In this document: positions 8,423 to 16,594 of the stretch, in pieces | How positions within the stretch are numbered: position 1 is the first letter of the stretch | Layout: every line of letters starts with the position of its first letter | Assembly (NCBI GenBank): GCA_934661375.1 | Contig: CAKUJH010000024.1 | Location: 1-54,282, forward strand | DNA length: 54,282 nt | Source of the DNA: an uncultured Victivallales bacterium | Lineage (GTDB): Bacteria; Verrucomicrobiota; Lentisphaeria; Victivallales; UBA1829 | Direction: 5' to 3' | Position numbers and translations under genes: made by a program | Notes under the pieces: generated by a model | What the model saw: the letters and a program-made list of their open reading frames with translations, nothing else | Told to the model about the DNA's origin: nothing | Databases searched by the model: none

Positions 8423-10780
8423 GTTGACGATATAATTTCTGCTGAAAACCGCGTTTCGGAACAACTGCACCTGATGCGGCGGAACACCGTCCATGGAGCT
8501 CCATTCCCGTTCGTCGGGCGGCTGCAGATTGGTAACAGTCCGCATGAAATGCATACGCCACACTTTGCCGGATTCGATTTTTACCCCCATCGGCGCCAGC
8601 GGAACCCGGATTTCATACTGACGGCAGTTTCCGTTCCGCAGGACTTTCACTTCGGCATTCGAGGTAAACGATTTATCAAATGACTGGCCTATTCCGGAAG
8701 CATCGTAAAGTACTCCTTCGGTATTGATGACCAGATGGTAATACTTGCCGGAATCGTTGTCCGGGGCAATCTGAATCTCTATGGAGTCGTCTTCCCAGAC
8801 CGGGTCATCCAGTTTCTTTGCCGCGGCGGCGGGCGGACGCCATGCCAGCGATTCATCCGCATTGACAGCGAAATAGAGATTATCTTCGTCATACGCAATC
8901 CGTACTTCCGTTTTCGCACGCGCCGGCTGTTTATGCCTGGATTCCAGAAAACCGCCGGCGGGTTGAGCCCTGAGCCAGGTCTGTTCATCGAATTTGCCGT
9001 CTATCACGATTTTTCCGATCCGCTTTTCCGGAAGCAGTTCTTTTTTAGCGGCAAGCTGTTTCCGCAGTTCCGCCGCAGGTTCCTGCCAGAATTCCCGCAG
9101 CAGCCGGCGGTCCAGCGCAATGCGTTCGCGAACCAGTGCATCTTCCGCGGCATCTTCCGCCTGCTTCAGCATTTCCAGCAGTTTTGTCTCCGCTCCCGGA
9201 ATGTTCAGACAGAATGCCGAGCGGTTCTGTCCGTTAAGGATGGAATGTCCGGGGGCATTTTCCCATAGCTGTTTACGGAAATCATGATACTTCTTCATGA
9301 CCGGTGCAGCTTTGCCGTAATAAAGATCATAGGCTTCCGCCAGCAGGTCGTTGACATCCAGCCCGGTGTCCCAGAGCAGTTTCGCCGCCGTATAGATGGT
9401 CTGCCATTCAGACAGGAATGTATCCGATGAATAATTGGTGTAAATCCCTTTCTGCGGATAAGTTCCGTAAGCGGGAGTTATCTCGTCCAGCCAGATTGCC
9501 GCACCGTTCCGGCGAAGCGTTTTCAGATCGTCCGCCAGCACAAACTCGAACGGAGCATAGTAAGACCGCGCATCGTGACGGTAATCGTATATGCCGAATG
9601 CAGAACAGCGTTTTTTCCATTCCAGCATCTCTTTGTACAGCTTGCGGTTGCAGACCGTTTTTTCCGAAAAATCATGAACATAGCATTTCTGGTGCGCGGC
9701 ATACAGAAAATGAGAATTTTCCGAATCATAACGGATCGCGGGATCTTCCGGCAGATTCCGGTAATTCCAGTAAGCCCAGAAGCGCAGATGCGCCTTCGGA
9801 AACTCTTTCAGAATACGGTCGCCAACGTTTTTGCAATAGCGGTGAAACAGGGTCGAAATGGAAAACTTGCCGTTGTAAGTTCCCAATTCCCGACAGGCGG
9901 CACACTCGCAGAACGCACTGGAATCATCTTCACCGATGAAGTCGATCACCGTTTCCGGCACTTTCCGCAGCAGACAGATATAATAATCCGCCATGCGTTT
10001 CTGCACTTCCGGATGTGCCAGACAGCGGTTGACGCGGCCATCTGCAACCCGTTTTCCGTTTTTGAGCGCAAAAAACTCCGGATGTTCCTTCAGCAGTGTT
10101 CCGGGGATGACCCGTCTCATTCCTTCATGTCCCCCCGCAGCGGAAAACGCACCGCGTTCCTCACGGTACTGTTTTTTCTGTTCCGGCGTGAAACGCGGCA
10201 TCTGCCAAAGTGCCGGGTTGATGTTCATGCGGTTGCGCGCCATCCAGTCATACGTGGAAATGAAGTCCGTGGATATCCCGCAGACACTGAATTCCCGGTA
10301 ACGGAAAGAGGCTTCCTGAAAGAAATCCCCGTTCGGAACCGTAATGTCTTTCCGAACCGGGTAATGTTCCCCCAGCCGTCCGGGAAAGAACCACCGGACG
10401 CCAAGATATTTTTCGATGAATGCGTATGTTCCGAACAAGGCGGCGCGCGGGCGGCTGCCGGCAATCAGAATCCGGTCATCGGAAATCTGAAAAGCAAAGG
10501 CGTCATTCTTTGCCGCCATCAGACGTTTTTTCAGTTCCGACGTCAAACCGGAAAGTTCCTGCGCCGTGCCGATTTGGATGATTCTGCTGTTTTCCTTTAC
10601 CGCTGAGCCGGTAACTCTGCGGAGAGCATCCAGCAATTCCCGCTGTGCCAGCTGTTCCGGTGCATTTTTTCCGATTTCCACTGATACAGCCGCCTGCCCA
10701 TTTTCCGCAAGTCTGAAATCAGCATACGAAACGGTCGCAGTGCATAACAGCAGTGCGGTTATTTTTCTGCAAATCTTCAT
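7991..10780 (-). CDS. secreted DUF4838-type protein with CBM9-like and repeat modules
   Basis: A 929-residue protein with signal peptide (MKICRKITALLLCTATVSYA). AAAGGA lies five bases before the start. Domain order: a GH67-N/GH20-N-like domain (about 30-150, ending in YAFIEKYLGVRWFFPG), a DUF4838-like barrel (about 150-560, with CECAACRELG and FWAYWNYRNLP), a helical linker, a CBM9-like domain (about 595-770, opening KIVIDGKFDEQTW and including VWEDDSIEIQI), and a final module (about 778-929) duplicated in the next gene. DUF4838 proteins are common near polysaccharide genes and are thought to be alpha-glucuronidase- or hexosaminidase-like; no activity is proven. It is probably the main exported enzyme of this operon. 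Confidence 0.75.
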   Translation of the reverse strand: MKICRKITALLLCTATVSYADFRLAENGQAAVSVEIGKNAPEQLAQRELLDALRRVTGSAVKENSRIIQIGTAQELSGLTSELKKRLMAAKNDAFAFQISDDRILIAGSRPRAALFGTYAFIEKYLGVRWFFPGRLGEHYPVRKDITVPNGDFFQEASFRYREFSVCGISTDFISTYDWMARNRMNINPALWQMPRFTPEQKKQYREERGAFSAAGGHEGMRRVIPGTLLKEHPEFFALKNGKRVADGRVNRCLAHPEVQKRMADYYICLLRKVPETVIDFIGEDDSSAFCECAACRELGTYNGKFSISTLFHRYCKNVGDRILKEFPKAHLRFWAYWNYRNLPEDPAIRYDSENSHFLYAAHQKCYVHDFSEKTVCNRKLYKEMLEWKKRCSAFGIYDYRHDARSYYAPFEFVLADDLKTLRRNGAAIWLDEITPAYGTYPQKGIYTNYSSDTFLSEWQTIYTAAKLLWDTGLDVNDLLAEAYDLYYGKAAPVMKKYHDFRKQLWENAPGHSILNGQNRSAFCLNIPGAETKLLEMLKQAEDAAEDALVRERIALDRRLLREFWQEPAAELRKQLAAKKELLPEKRIGKIVIDGKFDEQTWLRAQPAGGFLESRHKQPARAKTEVRIAYDEDNLYFAVNADESLAWRPPAAAAKKLDDPVWEDDSIEIQIAPDNDSGKYYHLVINTEGVLYDASGIGQSFDKSFTSNAEVKVLRNGNCRQYEIRVPLAPMGVKIESGKVWRMHFMRTVTNLQPPDEREWSSMDGVPPHQVQLFRNAVFSRNYIVNGNFAELSRQKIGGQEVMFPKKWELYGNTQDWKIVKTEKGNEIYTKGVLTIGIAVPKDQPEGSFYNLVIRAKGKGKIGIRTWSWEGYNPRTNHRRLEDLPKYDLTETYKDYTFRIPYLPKEYYLIIYIDGEDKTIENVSCIIGK

Positions 10781-10806
10781 AAATATCCTTTCTGATCAAT
10801 AAAGTT

Positions 10807-11628
10807 TCAGAGTTCAGTTTCACCGACTTCGCGAATCCACGAGCGCAGCCAGTCTACCGCAGGACCGCCGATGTCCGCACAACAGTTCGAGCAGAATATG
10901 ATTCCTTCGGTTTTATTTTCCAGCAGCAGTCGCAGGAAAGTTTCGCACTCAAATTTCAGCTCATCGACCGACAGCGGACGACCAGCCCCGTAATTCCAGA
11001 TATAACAACCAGTCATGCGCCGTTTTCCTTCTGTGCGTTCGATCATGCGGTTCAGATCACGCTCCAGAATATCATGCTCGGCAGGCGTCTGCATATTCCA
11101 ATAAGTTATTACATCAAATTCTTTGAGATATTCGCCGATGGGATCTTCCAGCTGTCTTTTGTACCAGACCACGTAAAAATCCAGCTTTCGGGCGGCCTCA
11201 TGCAATTTCTTCCGCATGGTGCGGATGTCGTTCACCGACAACCGCGCCCATGCGTCTCCCGGATTTTGCGGGCGGACAAAAAAATCATCCAGAACCGCTC
11301 CGGTAATATTGGGAAAAAGCGATGCCTGACGGAGAACTTCCCCCAAATCTGTTTGCCGGTCGTTGCGCTTGGAACCCGAATCGCCGATTGCCGACCAGAC
11401 AACCCGCGATACATTTCGCATTTTTTCCGACTCCTCATCGAATGGCGGCTGTGGACTGCCGCACATGACCCCCCGGAAAATATTGGGGATACCCAGATAC
11501 TCCGCCCCATCCACAGGACCAAGCCGGTTTCCGTCCGACAGTTTCCATATCCGGTTGCCGAGCGAACGCTGATGTGACATGGCGTCCTGCCCCCAGAGCC
11601 ACAAACAATCCTTTACTTTTTTCTTCAT
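10807..11628 (-). CDS. uncharacterised cytoplasmic barrel-like protein
   Basis: A 273-residue protein without a signal peptide. The start is taken at the ATG at 11628 (MKKKVKDCLWLWGQD), eight bases after AAGGA. Regular beta/alpha alternation is visible (ITGAVLDDFFV, LDFYVVWYK, FDVITYWNMQ, TGCYIWNYGAG, TEGIIFCSN), consistent with a TIM barrel. The acidic pair in VLDDFF and the Trp/Tyr-rich strand ends resemble sugar-active barrels. I do not recognise the family. It sits 26 bp upstream of the DUF4838 gene and 46 bp downstream of a pseudopilin gene, so a role in handling the imported sugar is a reasonable inference. Confidence 0.55.
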   Translation of the reverse strand: MKKKVKDCLWLWGQDAMSHQRSLGNRIWKLSDGNRLGPVDGAEYLGIPNIFRGVMCGSPQPPFDEESEKMRNVSRVVWSAIGDSGSKRNDRQTDLGEVLRQASLFPNITGAVLDDFFVRPQNPGDAWARLSVNDIRTMRKKLHEAARKLDFYVVWYKRQLEDPIGEYLKEFDVITYWNMQTPAEHDILERDLNRMIERTEGKRRMTGCYIWNYGAGRPLSVDELKFECETFLRLLLENKTEGIIFCSNCCADIGGPAVDWLRSWIREVGETEL

Positions 11629-11674
11629 TTGCTGAATCCTTGCCGTTTTCAACGTGATGAACGTCTATGTTGAA

Positions 11675-12448
11675 TTACCACCAGTTGCTGTCTGAATCTT
11701 TATCAGGATGCCCGTTGTTCGGCCACCAGCGGCTGTGATCATACGACCGCCCTTCTCCGTTTTTATAGTTTCGCATAGGTTGTCCCCATTGGCTGAAAAC
11801 AAGATTATGCGCACTGCCGTCATAGAAAAGAAAATTGTCGCCCTTCCCGTGCAGCATATAATAAGAACTGTAGTCATAAGCTATGCCGTCGCGCAACTGG
11901 CAGAGCATATTTGGATGTCTGATTGACCCCGGCTTGATGAAGACGGCTTTTCCGGTTGTGTCATTGTTGGGAACTTCGCTCCAACTCCAGTCGCATTTTT
12001 GGATTACGGCTGTTGCTGCGCATTTTTTTGTGTGTCCGTAATAGGAGATTGTTCCATTGTATACGCTGTAGTTACCGGCGATGCTGTAACCGATCCTGTG
12101 TGCACTTTTATACATGGTTGCCGAAGTGCAGATGAAATTTTTTGCACGGTTTTTGATGAGACCTGTGGACTGGAAAAGCATGGGCAGTGAAGTCGAATAA
12201 CTGCTGCCGGTATAGGACTCGGATGGCAGCCACCCCGCATAGGAATCATAATACAGAGTCGAGAGTGTTGCGATCTGTTTTAATTTTGACAGGCAGTCCA
12301 CCTGATATGCCTTGTCTCTTGCGCTTTTCAGCGCCGGCAGCAGCATTGCCGCCAGGATTGCAATGATCGCAATCACAACCAGGAGTTCTATCAGCGTAAA
12401 ACAGTTCGCTGCACGATTCCAATACACAACATATGGACGCTTCTTCAT
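11675..12448 (-). CDS. pseudopilin-like protein with H-X9-DG motif
   Basis: A 257-residue protein. After a short basic leader (MKKRPYVVYWNRAANC) comes the prepilin signature FTLIELLVVIAIIAILAAML, then LPALKSARDKAYQVDCL. The C-terminal LHGKGDNFLFYDG fits H-X9-DG exactly, the hallmark of DUF1559-type pseudopilin-like proteins of Planctomycetes and Lentisphaerae. It is the second gene of the operon, 48 bp after the LacI gene. It shares only the N-terminal helix and tail motif with the protein at 6602-7381, so the two probably have different surface domains. Location would be inner membrane or assembled pseudopilus. Confidence 0.78.
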   Translation of the reverse strand: MKKRPYVVYWNRAANCFTLIELLVVIAIIAILAAMLLPALKSARDKAYQVDCLSKLKQIATLSTLYYDSYAGWLPSESYTGSSYSTSLPMLFQSTGLIKNRAKNFICTSATMYKSAHRIGYSIAGNYSVYNGTISYYGHTKKCAATAVIQKCDWSWSEVPNNDTTGKAVFIKPGSIRHPNMLCQLRDGIAYDYSSYYMLHGKGDNFLFYDGSAHNLVFSQWGQPMRNYKNGEGRSYDHSRWWPNNGHPDKDSDSNWW

Positions 12449-12496
12449 TTTCCTGTTTCCCCTTTCTCTTGTCTGTTTACTGCCAAATAATATATG

Positions 12497-13510
12497 TCAA
12501 TTCAAATCTGCCACGGAACTGCGGCAGATGAATTTCCCTGGATAACGGTATGTGCCGTCCGGATCACATGCCAAGTCTGACTGTCCGTTTATCAGCAGAC
12601 GGAACGCCTCCTCGCCGATCCGGTCGTGTTCCTCATCCACCGATGAAAGAGGTACCAGCGAATCCTCCTGATCGGCTTCATTGCCGAAACCGGTCATGGA
12701 CACATCCTCCGGAACCCGCAGCCCCATGCGGATCGCACTGTTCTGAACCCGCATGGCAAATCCGTCGCCGATACAGAAAAACGCAGTCGGACGCTCCGGA
12801 GCTGGCAGGGAAAGCATGACCTGAATGTCATTCATCGGATTGACACAGCAGGTCATCCATTCAAACCGCGGCATAATTCCGCGCTCTTTCAGCGCAGCCA
12901 GATAGCCGTTGTATTTTTCCGTCATGTAATGCCACTTCTGATATTCGCCGCAGATCAGGGCAATCCGGCGATGTCCCATCTCCGCCAGATAACGCACGAC
13001 TTTCCGCGAAACATTAAAATTATCAGGCGACACTGCCGGGAATTTCCCGTGCGCCGTCTCATACACATAAACCAGCTTCAGGTCATTTTGCAGACAGAGC
13101 AGCGCGATCTGCTCCCGTTTGTCATGCAGCGGAGTCATGCACAGGACATGACGGATCTGATTGGCGAGAATATCTTCAATGACAGAAGCAGGATCGCTGT
13201 CATTGTAGGTTTTCAGCGCATATCCGGCATCGCTTGCCCCTTGAATGATGCCGGAAAGAACCCGAAGCGCACTCGGAGACATCCGGATGTGTCCGGCAGT
13301 ATTGATGACTGCAACAGTATGGTTGATTTTGCTCCGCATGGCGGCGGCGAAAATATTGCGGCGGTATCCCAGTTTACGGGCTGCATCCAGGATGCGCTCA
13401 CGGGTTTCGGGCCGCAGCTGCTGCGCACGGGGATGTCCGGACAATGTCCGTGAAACCGACCCGACATCCGCTTCCGCCAGTCTGGCTACATCTTTCAATG
13501 TTACCGCCAT
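12497..13510 (-). CDS. LacI-family transcriptional regulator
   Basis: A 337-residue regulator. The ATG at 13510 (MAVTLKDVARLAE) follows TTGGAG; longer in-frame readings lack the normal LacI N-terminus. Residues 3-55 form the helix-turn-helix and hinge (VTLKDVARLAEADVGSVSRTLSG, then YRRN). The rest is the periplasmic-binding-like effector domain (VAVINTAG, HRRIALICG, PTAFFCIGDGFAMRV, VSMTGFGNEADQ). It is the first gene of the ten-gene operon, with a consensus promoter and two operator-like palindromes, so it probably represses both itself and the downstream glycosidase genes until a sugar binds. The inducer is unknown. Confidence 0.92.
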   Translation of the reverse strand: MAVTLKDVARLAEADVGSVSRTLSGHPRAQQLRPETRERILDAARKLGYRRNIFAAAMRSKINHTVAVINTAGHIRMSPSALRVLSGIIQGASDAGYALKTYNDSDPASVIEDILANQIRHVLCMTPLHDKREQIALLCLQNDLKLVYVYETAHGKFPAVSPDNFNVSRKVVRYLAEMGHRRIALICGEYQKWHYMTEKYNGYLAALKERGIMPRFEWMTCCVNPMNDIQVMLSLPAPERPTAFFCIGDGFAMRVQNSAIRMGLRVPEDVSMTGFGNEADQEDSLVPLSSVDEEHDRIGEEAFRLLINGQSDLACDPDGTYRYPGKFICRSSVADLN

Positions 13511-13517
13511 GTTTTCT

Positions 13518-13529
13518 CCAATCGTTTGC
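13518..13529. promoter_or_regulatory. proximal operator-like site for the LacI regulator
   Basis: CCAATCGTTTGC matches 10 of 12 bases of the perfect palindrome at 13618-13629. It lies in the 5' untranslated region, about 20 bases after the predicted start site and 8 bp before the start codon. Its position suits repression by roadblock or looping. Confidence 0.5.
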
Positions 13530-13553
13530 CAATATATTCGTCTCTCTTCTTTA

Positions 13554-13581
13554 ATTATAATCAAATATTCCGTTTTGTCAA
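13554..13581 (-). promoter_or_regulatory. consensus sigma-70 promoter of the LacI/glycosidase operon
   Basis: Minus strand: TTGACA (13581-13576), 16-bp spacer, TATAAT (13559-13554). Both hexamers are perfect. No other convincing promoter was seen between the ten genes, so this probably drives the whole block to position 241. Confidence 0.75.
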
Positions 13582-13617
13582 TAGGTATTACAGAAAAAAT
13601 TATGATTATTTCATTAG

Positions 13618-13629
13618 CCAAACGTTTGG
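13618..13629. promoter_or_regulatory. distal operator: perfect 12-bp palindrome
   Basis: CCAAACGTTTGG is a perfect palindrome with a central CG step, the form typical of LacI/GalR-family operators. It sits about 75 bp upstream of the predicted start site, exactly 100 bp from the proximal site. Confidence 0.6.
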
Positions 13630-13650
13630 AATTTCACCCAATTTTTGGAA

Positions 13651-13689
13651 AAATAAAAAAGGGACTCATGTCTGAAACACAAATCCCTT
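13651..13689 (-). terminator. rho-independent terminator of the jelly-roll gene
   Basis: On the minus strand AAGGGA (13689-13684) pairs with TCCCTT (13664-13659), followed by a T-rich run (13660-13651). It ends the transcript of the gene at 13715-14353 before the LacI operon control region. Confidence 0.6.
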
Positions 13690-13714
13690 CAAAGAACAGA
13701 AACTATATCCGGAA

Positions 13715-14353
13715 TCAGGACGGATACACTTCCGAATCCTTTTTATACCCAACTGGAAGTCCCGTTGCAAACGGACGGTACACTTTCAGGTTGGAATAAC
13801 GCACATGAGACTGATACACTCCGAAACCGAAATGTCCGCCCTTCACCGTTGCCGGATTCGGGTCAGTCATGTAAACAACCATGACTCCGTCGACAGCAAT
13901 GAACAGACGCGTTCCCACACTGCCGGAAATGATATGATACCGGGTTCCACGTTTGATCGGGGAAGTCGGCACAATGCAGCACGGCTCGAAAGTCGGACTC
14001 TTCTCAATGCCCGCCAGATTGTTCCACCAGCCGCCCAGACAGCCCAGATAACCTTCGCCCCAGGGCTGCTGATCCAGCGAAGTCGCCCACCACCATACAA
14101 TATCATGATAGGAATTGCCGACCAGCTCGGCATCAAATTCCATCACAATGTCTCCCTGTACCGGTTCCTTGAAAAAAATCTGACCATGTTTGTCTTCATC
14201 CGGCTTGCCGCCGATGATCGCATCCGGGGTAACCTGCCACGGAGGAGTATGACGCGTAATCGTCCAGTCTTCCGGCGAGAAAGTCTTGAAATCATACAGC
14301 AATTCGGATTTGTCCAAATCAATCAGCTGCGAAATCACTTTTATCTGTGCCAT
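13715..14353 (-). CDS. concanavalin-like jelly-roll protein (DUF1961/DUF1080-like)
   Basis: A 212-residue protein without a signal peptide. AAGGA lies seven bases before the ATG. The sequence is a beta-rich sandwich: LLYDFKTFSPEDW, DIVMEFDAELVG, HDIVWWWATSLDQQP, RYHIISGSVGTRLFIAVDGVMVVY, and HFGFGVYQSHVRYSNLKVYR at the end. This pattern matches the LamG/GH16-like fold seen in DUF1961 and DUF1080 proteins, which occur near glycosidase genes. It is flanked by terminators on both sides, so it appears monocistronic, though no clear promoter was recognised in 14354-14420. The catalytic role, if any, is not visible. Confidence 0.55.
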   Translation of the reverse strand: MAQIKVISQLIDLDKSELLYDFKTFSPEDWTITRHTPPWQVTPDAIIGGKPDEDKHGQIFFKEPVQGDIVMEFDAELVGNSYHDIVWWWATSLDQQPWGEGYLGCLGGWWNNLAGIEKSPTFEPCCIVPTSPIKRGTRYHIISGSVGTRLFIAVDGVMVVYMTDPNPATVKGGHFGFGVYQSHVRYSNLKVYRPFATGLPVGYKKDSEVYPS

Positions 14354-14420
14354 ATTTGCATCCTTCTGAAAATCTGTTCTGCTTCTGAATATCAGCCATC
14401 GGCTCCGATCCCGACAGCAG

Positions 14421-14456
14421 AAAAACCGGAGAGTGGAAATAATCCGGCTCTCCGGT
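14421..14456 (-). terminator. terminator of groES-groEL
   Basis: ACCGGAGAG (14456-14448 on the minus strand) pairs with CTCTCCGGT (14433-14425), followed by TTTTT. A T-rich run also follows on the plus strand, so it could work in both directions. Confidence 0.8.
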
Positions 14457-14513
14457 CTGTTTTTATTGCGGATTCACCGATCCGCAGGCGCATGTATTAT
14501 CTGCGCGCATGAA

Positions 14514-16160
14514 TTACATCATGCCGCCCATGCCGCCCATTCCGCCCATGCCGCCTTCGGGCATCGGAGCGGGTTTTTCCTTTTCCGGAATTTCGGTGAT
14601 GAGGCATTCCGTGGTGAGCAGCAGTCCGGCGATGGAGGCGGCGTTCTGCAGAGCGGAACGGGTAACCTTCTTCGGGTCGATGATGCCTTTTTCCAGCATA
14701 TCGACATAATCACCGTTGGCGGCGTCGAAGCCCATGTTGCCCTTCATGGACAGGACTTCCTTGACCACTACGCTGCCTTCATAACCGCCGTTGCCGGCGA
14801 TGGTGCGCAGAGGTTCTTCAACCGCTCTGCGGATGATGTCGGCGCCGATCGCTTCGTCACCGGAAAGTTTGAGGGAATCCAGAGCCGTGACAGCGCGCAG
14901 CAGAGCGACACCGCCGCCGGGGACGATACCTTCTTCGACAGCCGCGCGGGTTGCATGGAGAGCATCTTCCACACGGGCTTTCTTTTCTTTCATTTCAGTT
15001 TCGGTAGCGGCACCGATCTTGATCACGGCAACACCGCCCGCCAGTTTCGCCAGACGTTCCTGCAGTTTTTCGCGGTCGTAGTCGGAGGAAGTTTCTTCGA
15101 TCTGTTTACGGATCTGGTTCACGCGGCCGAGGATGGCGGACTGTTTGCCGGCGCCTTCCACGATCGTGGTGTTTTCCTTGCCGATGGTAACGCGTTTGGC
15201 TTTGCCCAGTTTGTCCAGACCAACCGTTTCCAGTTTAATGCCCAGATCTTCGCTGATGCAGGTGCCGCCCGTCAGGATGGCAATATCTTCCAGCATGGCT
15301 TTGCGGCGGTCGCCGAAGCCGGGGGCTTTGACCGCGCAGACATTCAGGATGCCGCGCATTTTGTTGATGACCAGAGTTGCGAGTGCTTCGCCTTCAACAT
15401 CTTCAGCGATGATGAGCAGCGGCTTGCCGGTCTTGGCAACCGCCTGCAGCAGCGGAAGCAGATCGTTCAGATTGCTGATCTTCTTTTCGTTGATCAGGAT
15501 GTAGGCATCGTCGAGAGCGACTTCCATCGTTTCGGCGTTGGTCACGAAATAGGGAGACAGATAGCCTTTGTCGAACTGCATACCTTCGACAACGTCGAGG
15601 GTCGTTTCGATGGTCTTGGCTTCTTCAACGGTGATGGTGCCGTCTTTACCGACTTTTTCCATGGCGTCAGCAATGATTTTACCGATTTCGCTGTCGCCGT
15701 TGGCGGAAATGGTGGCGACCTGAGCGATCTGACCGAAGTCCGCACTGACTTCTTTCTTCAGGGTGTCGAGTTTGGCAACCACGGCTTCGACAGCTTTGTC
15801 GATACCGCGTTTCAGGCTCATCGGGTTGGCACCGGCGGTAACGTTCTTGAGGCCTTCCTTGAAGACGGCTTCAGCCAGAACGGTCGCGGTGGTGGTTCCG
15901 TCGCCGGCGATGTCGGAAGTCTTGGAAGCAACTTCCTTGACCATCTGCGCACCCATGTTCTGATAGGGGTTCGCCAGTTCAACTTCTTTCGCTACGCTCA
16001 CACCGTCTTTGGTGATGGTGGGGGAACCGAATTTCTTGTCCAGAACAACGTTGCGGCCTTTCGGACCGAGGGTGGCTTTCACCGCCGCACTGAGCTGCTG
16101 AACACCGGAAAGAAGCTGACGACGAGCTTCGTCACTGAACAAAAGTTGTTTTGCTGCCAT
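14514..16160 (-). CDS. groL: chaperonin GroEL (60 kDa subunit)
   Basis: A full-length 548-residue Hsp60. It forms the double seven-membered ring that, with GroES and ATP, folds cytoplasmic proteins. Signature segments are intact: AAVKATLGPKGRNVVLDK near the start, SKTSDIAGDGTTTATVLAEA (ATP site, including the catalytic Asp in GDGTTT), AAVEEGIVPGGGVALLRA, and the Gly-Met-rich tail ending GGMGGMGGMM. AAGGAG lies ten bases before the ATG. It is 46 bp downstream of groS and closed by a hairpin terminator. No CIRCE repeat was seen. Only one copy is in the window. Confidence 0.99.
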   Translation of the reverse strand: MAAKQLLFSDEARRQLLSGVQQLSAAVKATLGPKGRNVVLDKKFGSPTITKDGVSVAKEVELANPYQNMGAQMVKEVASKTSDIAGDGTTTATVLAEAVFKEGLKNVTAGANPMSLKRGIDKAVEAVVAKLDTLKKEVSADFGQIAQVATISANGDSEIGKIIADAMEKVGKDGTITVEEAKTIETTLDVVEGMQFDKGYLSPYFVTNAETMEVALDDAYILINEKKISNLNDLLPLLQAVAKTGKPLLIIAEDVEGEALATLVINKMRGILNVCAVKAPGFGDRRKAMLEDIAILTGGTCISEDLGIKLETVGLDKLGKAKRVTIGKENTTIVEGAGKQSAILGRVNQIRKQIEETSSDYDREKLQERLAKLAGGVAVIKIGAATETEMKEKKARVEDALHATRAAVEEGIVPGGGVALLRAVTALDSLKLSGDEAIGADIIRRAVEEPLRTIAGNGGYEGSVVVKEVLSMKGNMGFDAANGDYVDMLEKGIIDPKKVTRSALQNAASIAGLLLTTECLITEIPEKEKPAPMPEGGMGGMGGMGGMM

Positions 16161-16206
16161 AATAAAAATTCTCCTTGATTATACTGTTGAAAAGGAACGG
16201 GGGACT

Positions 16207-16500
16207 TCAGCCGACAACCGCCAGGATGTCGCTGGAGCTGAGGATTTTGTATTCCTTGCCGTCATGCTTGATGTCGGTGCCGCCGTATTTGCTGGTCAGA
16301 ACGACATCGCCGACTTTCACATCGAACGGAACTTTCTTGCCGTTTTCATCAATTTTGCCGGTGCCGAGCGCCACGACAACTGCTTCCTGCGGTTTTTCCT
16401 TGGCGGTATCCGGAATCACGATTCCGCCTTTGATCTGTTCCGCTTCCTGTTTCTGTTCGACGAGAACTCTGTCGCCGAGGGGACGAATGTTGATGCTCAT
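16207..16500 (-). CDS. groS: co-chaperonin GroES
   Basis: A 97-residue co-chaperonin of normal length that caps the GroEL ring. Visible signatures are INIRPLGDRVLVEQ at the start, the mobile-loop region EAEQIKGGIVIPDTAKEKPQ, and VKVGDVVLTSKYGGTDIKHDGKEY. AGGAGAAAAGGGAA lies upstream of the ATG. It is the first gene of the groES-groEL pair, behind a sigma-70-type promoter at 16522-16549. Confidence 0.99.
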   Translation of the reverse strand: MSINIRPLGDRVLVEQKQEAEQIKGGIVIPDTAKEKPQEAVVVALGTGKIDENGKKVPFDVKVGDVVLTSKYGGTDIKHDGKEYKILSSSDILAVVG

Positions 16501-16521
16501 TTCCCTTTTCTCCTTTACGTT

Positions 16522-16549
16522 ATTATATGGGGTTTTACATTTATTGCAA
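16522..16549 (-). promoter_or_regulatory. sigma-70-type promoter of groES-groEL
   Basis: Minus strand: TTGCAA (16549-16544), 16-bp spacer, perfect TATAAT (16527-16522). It lies in the dnaK-groES gap, so groES-groEL can be transcribed independently of dnaK. Confidence 0.7.
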
Positions 16550-16558
16550 GCGAAGACA

Positions 16559-16580
16559 CCCGGAAGCGGAATCTTCCGGG
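16559..16580 (-). terminator. hairpin between dnaK and groES, possible weak terminator
   Basis: CCCGGAAG (16559-16566) and CTTCCGGG (16573-16580) form a perfect 8-bp stem with a six-base loop, 14 bp after the dnaK stop. The bases that follow on the minus strand are not U-rich, so it may be an mRNA-stabilising or partial terminator hairpin. Confidence 0.45.
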
Positions 16581-16594
16581 CATCTGTTCTTCAC

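Noticed and set aside
14433..16178. Long open frame (581 codons) antisense to groEL
   Set aside because: It is fully covered by the well-supported groL gene; its Phe/Gly/Asp-rich repetitive composition is the typical mirror of GroEL codons.
16501..16594. CIRCE element searched for upstream of groES
   Set aside because: No TTAGCACTC-N9-GAGTGCTAA-like repeat is present; only a sigma-70-type promoter and a hairpin were found.
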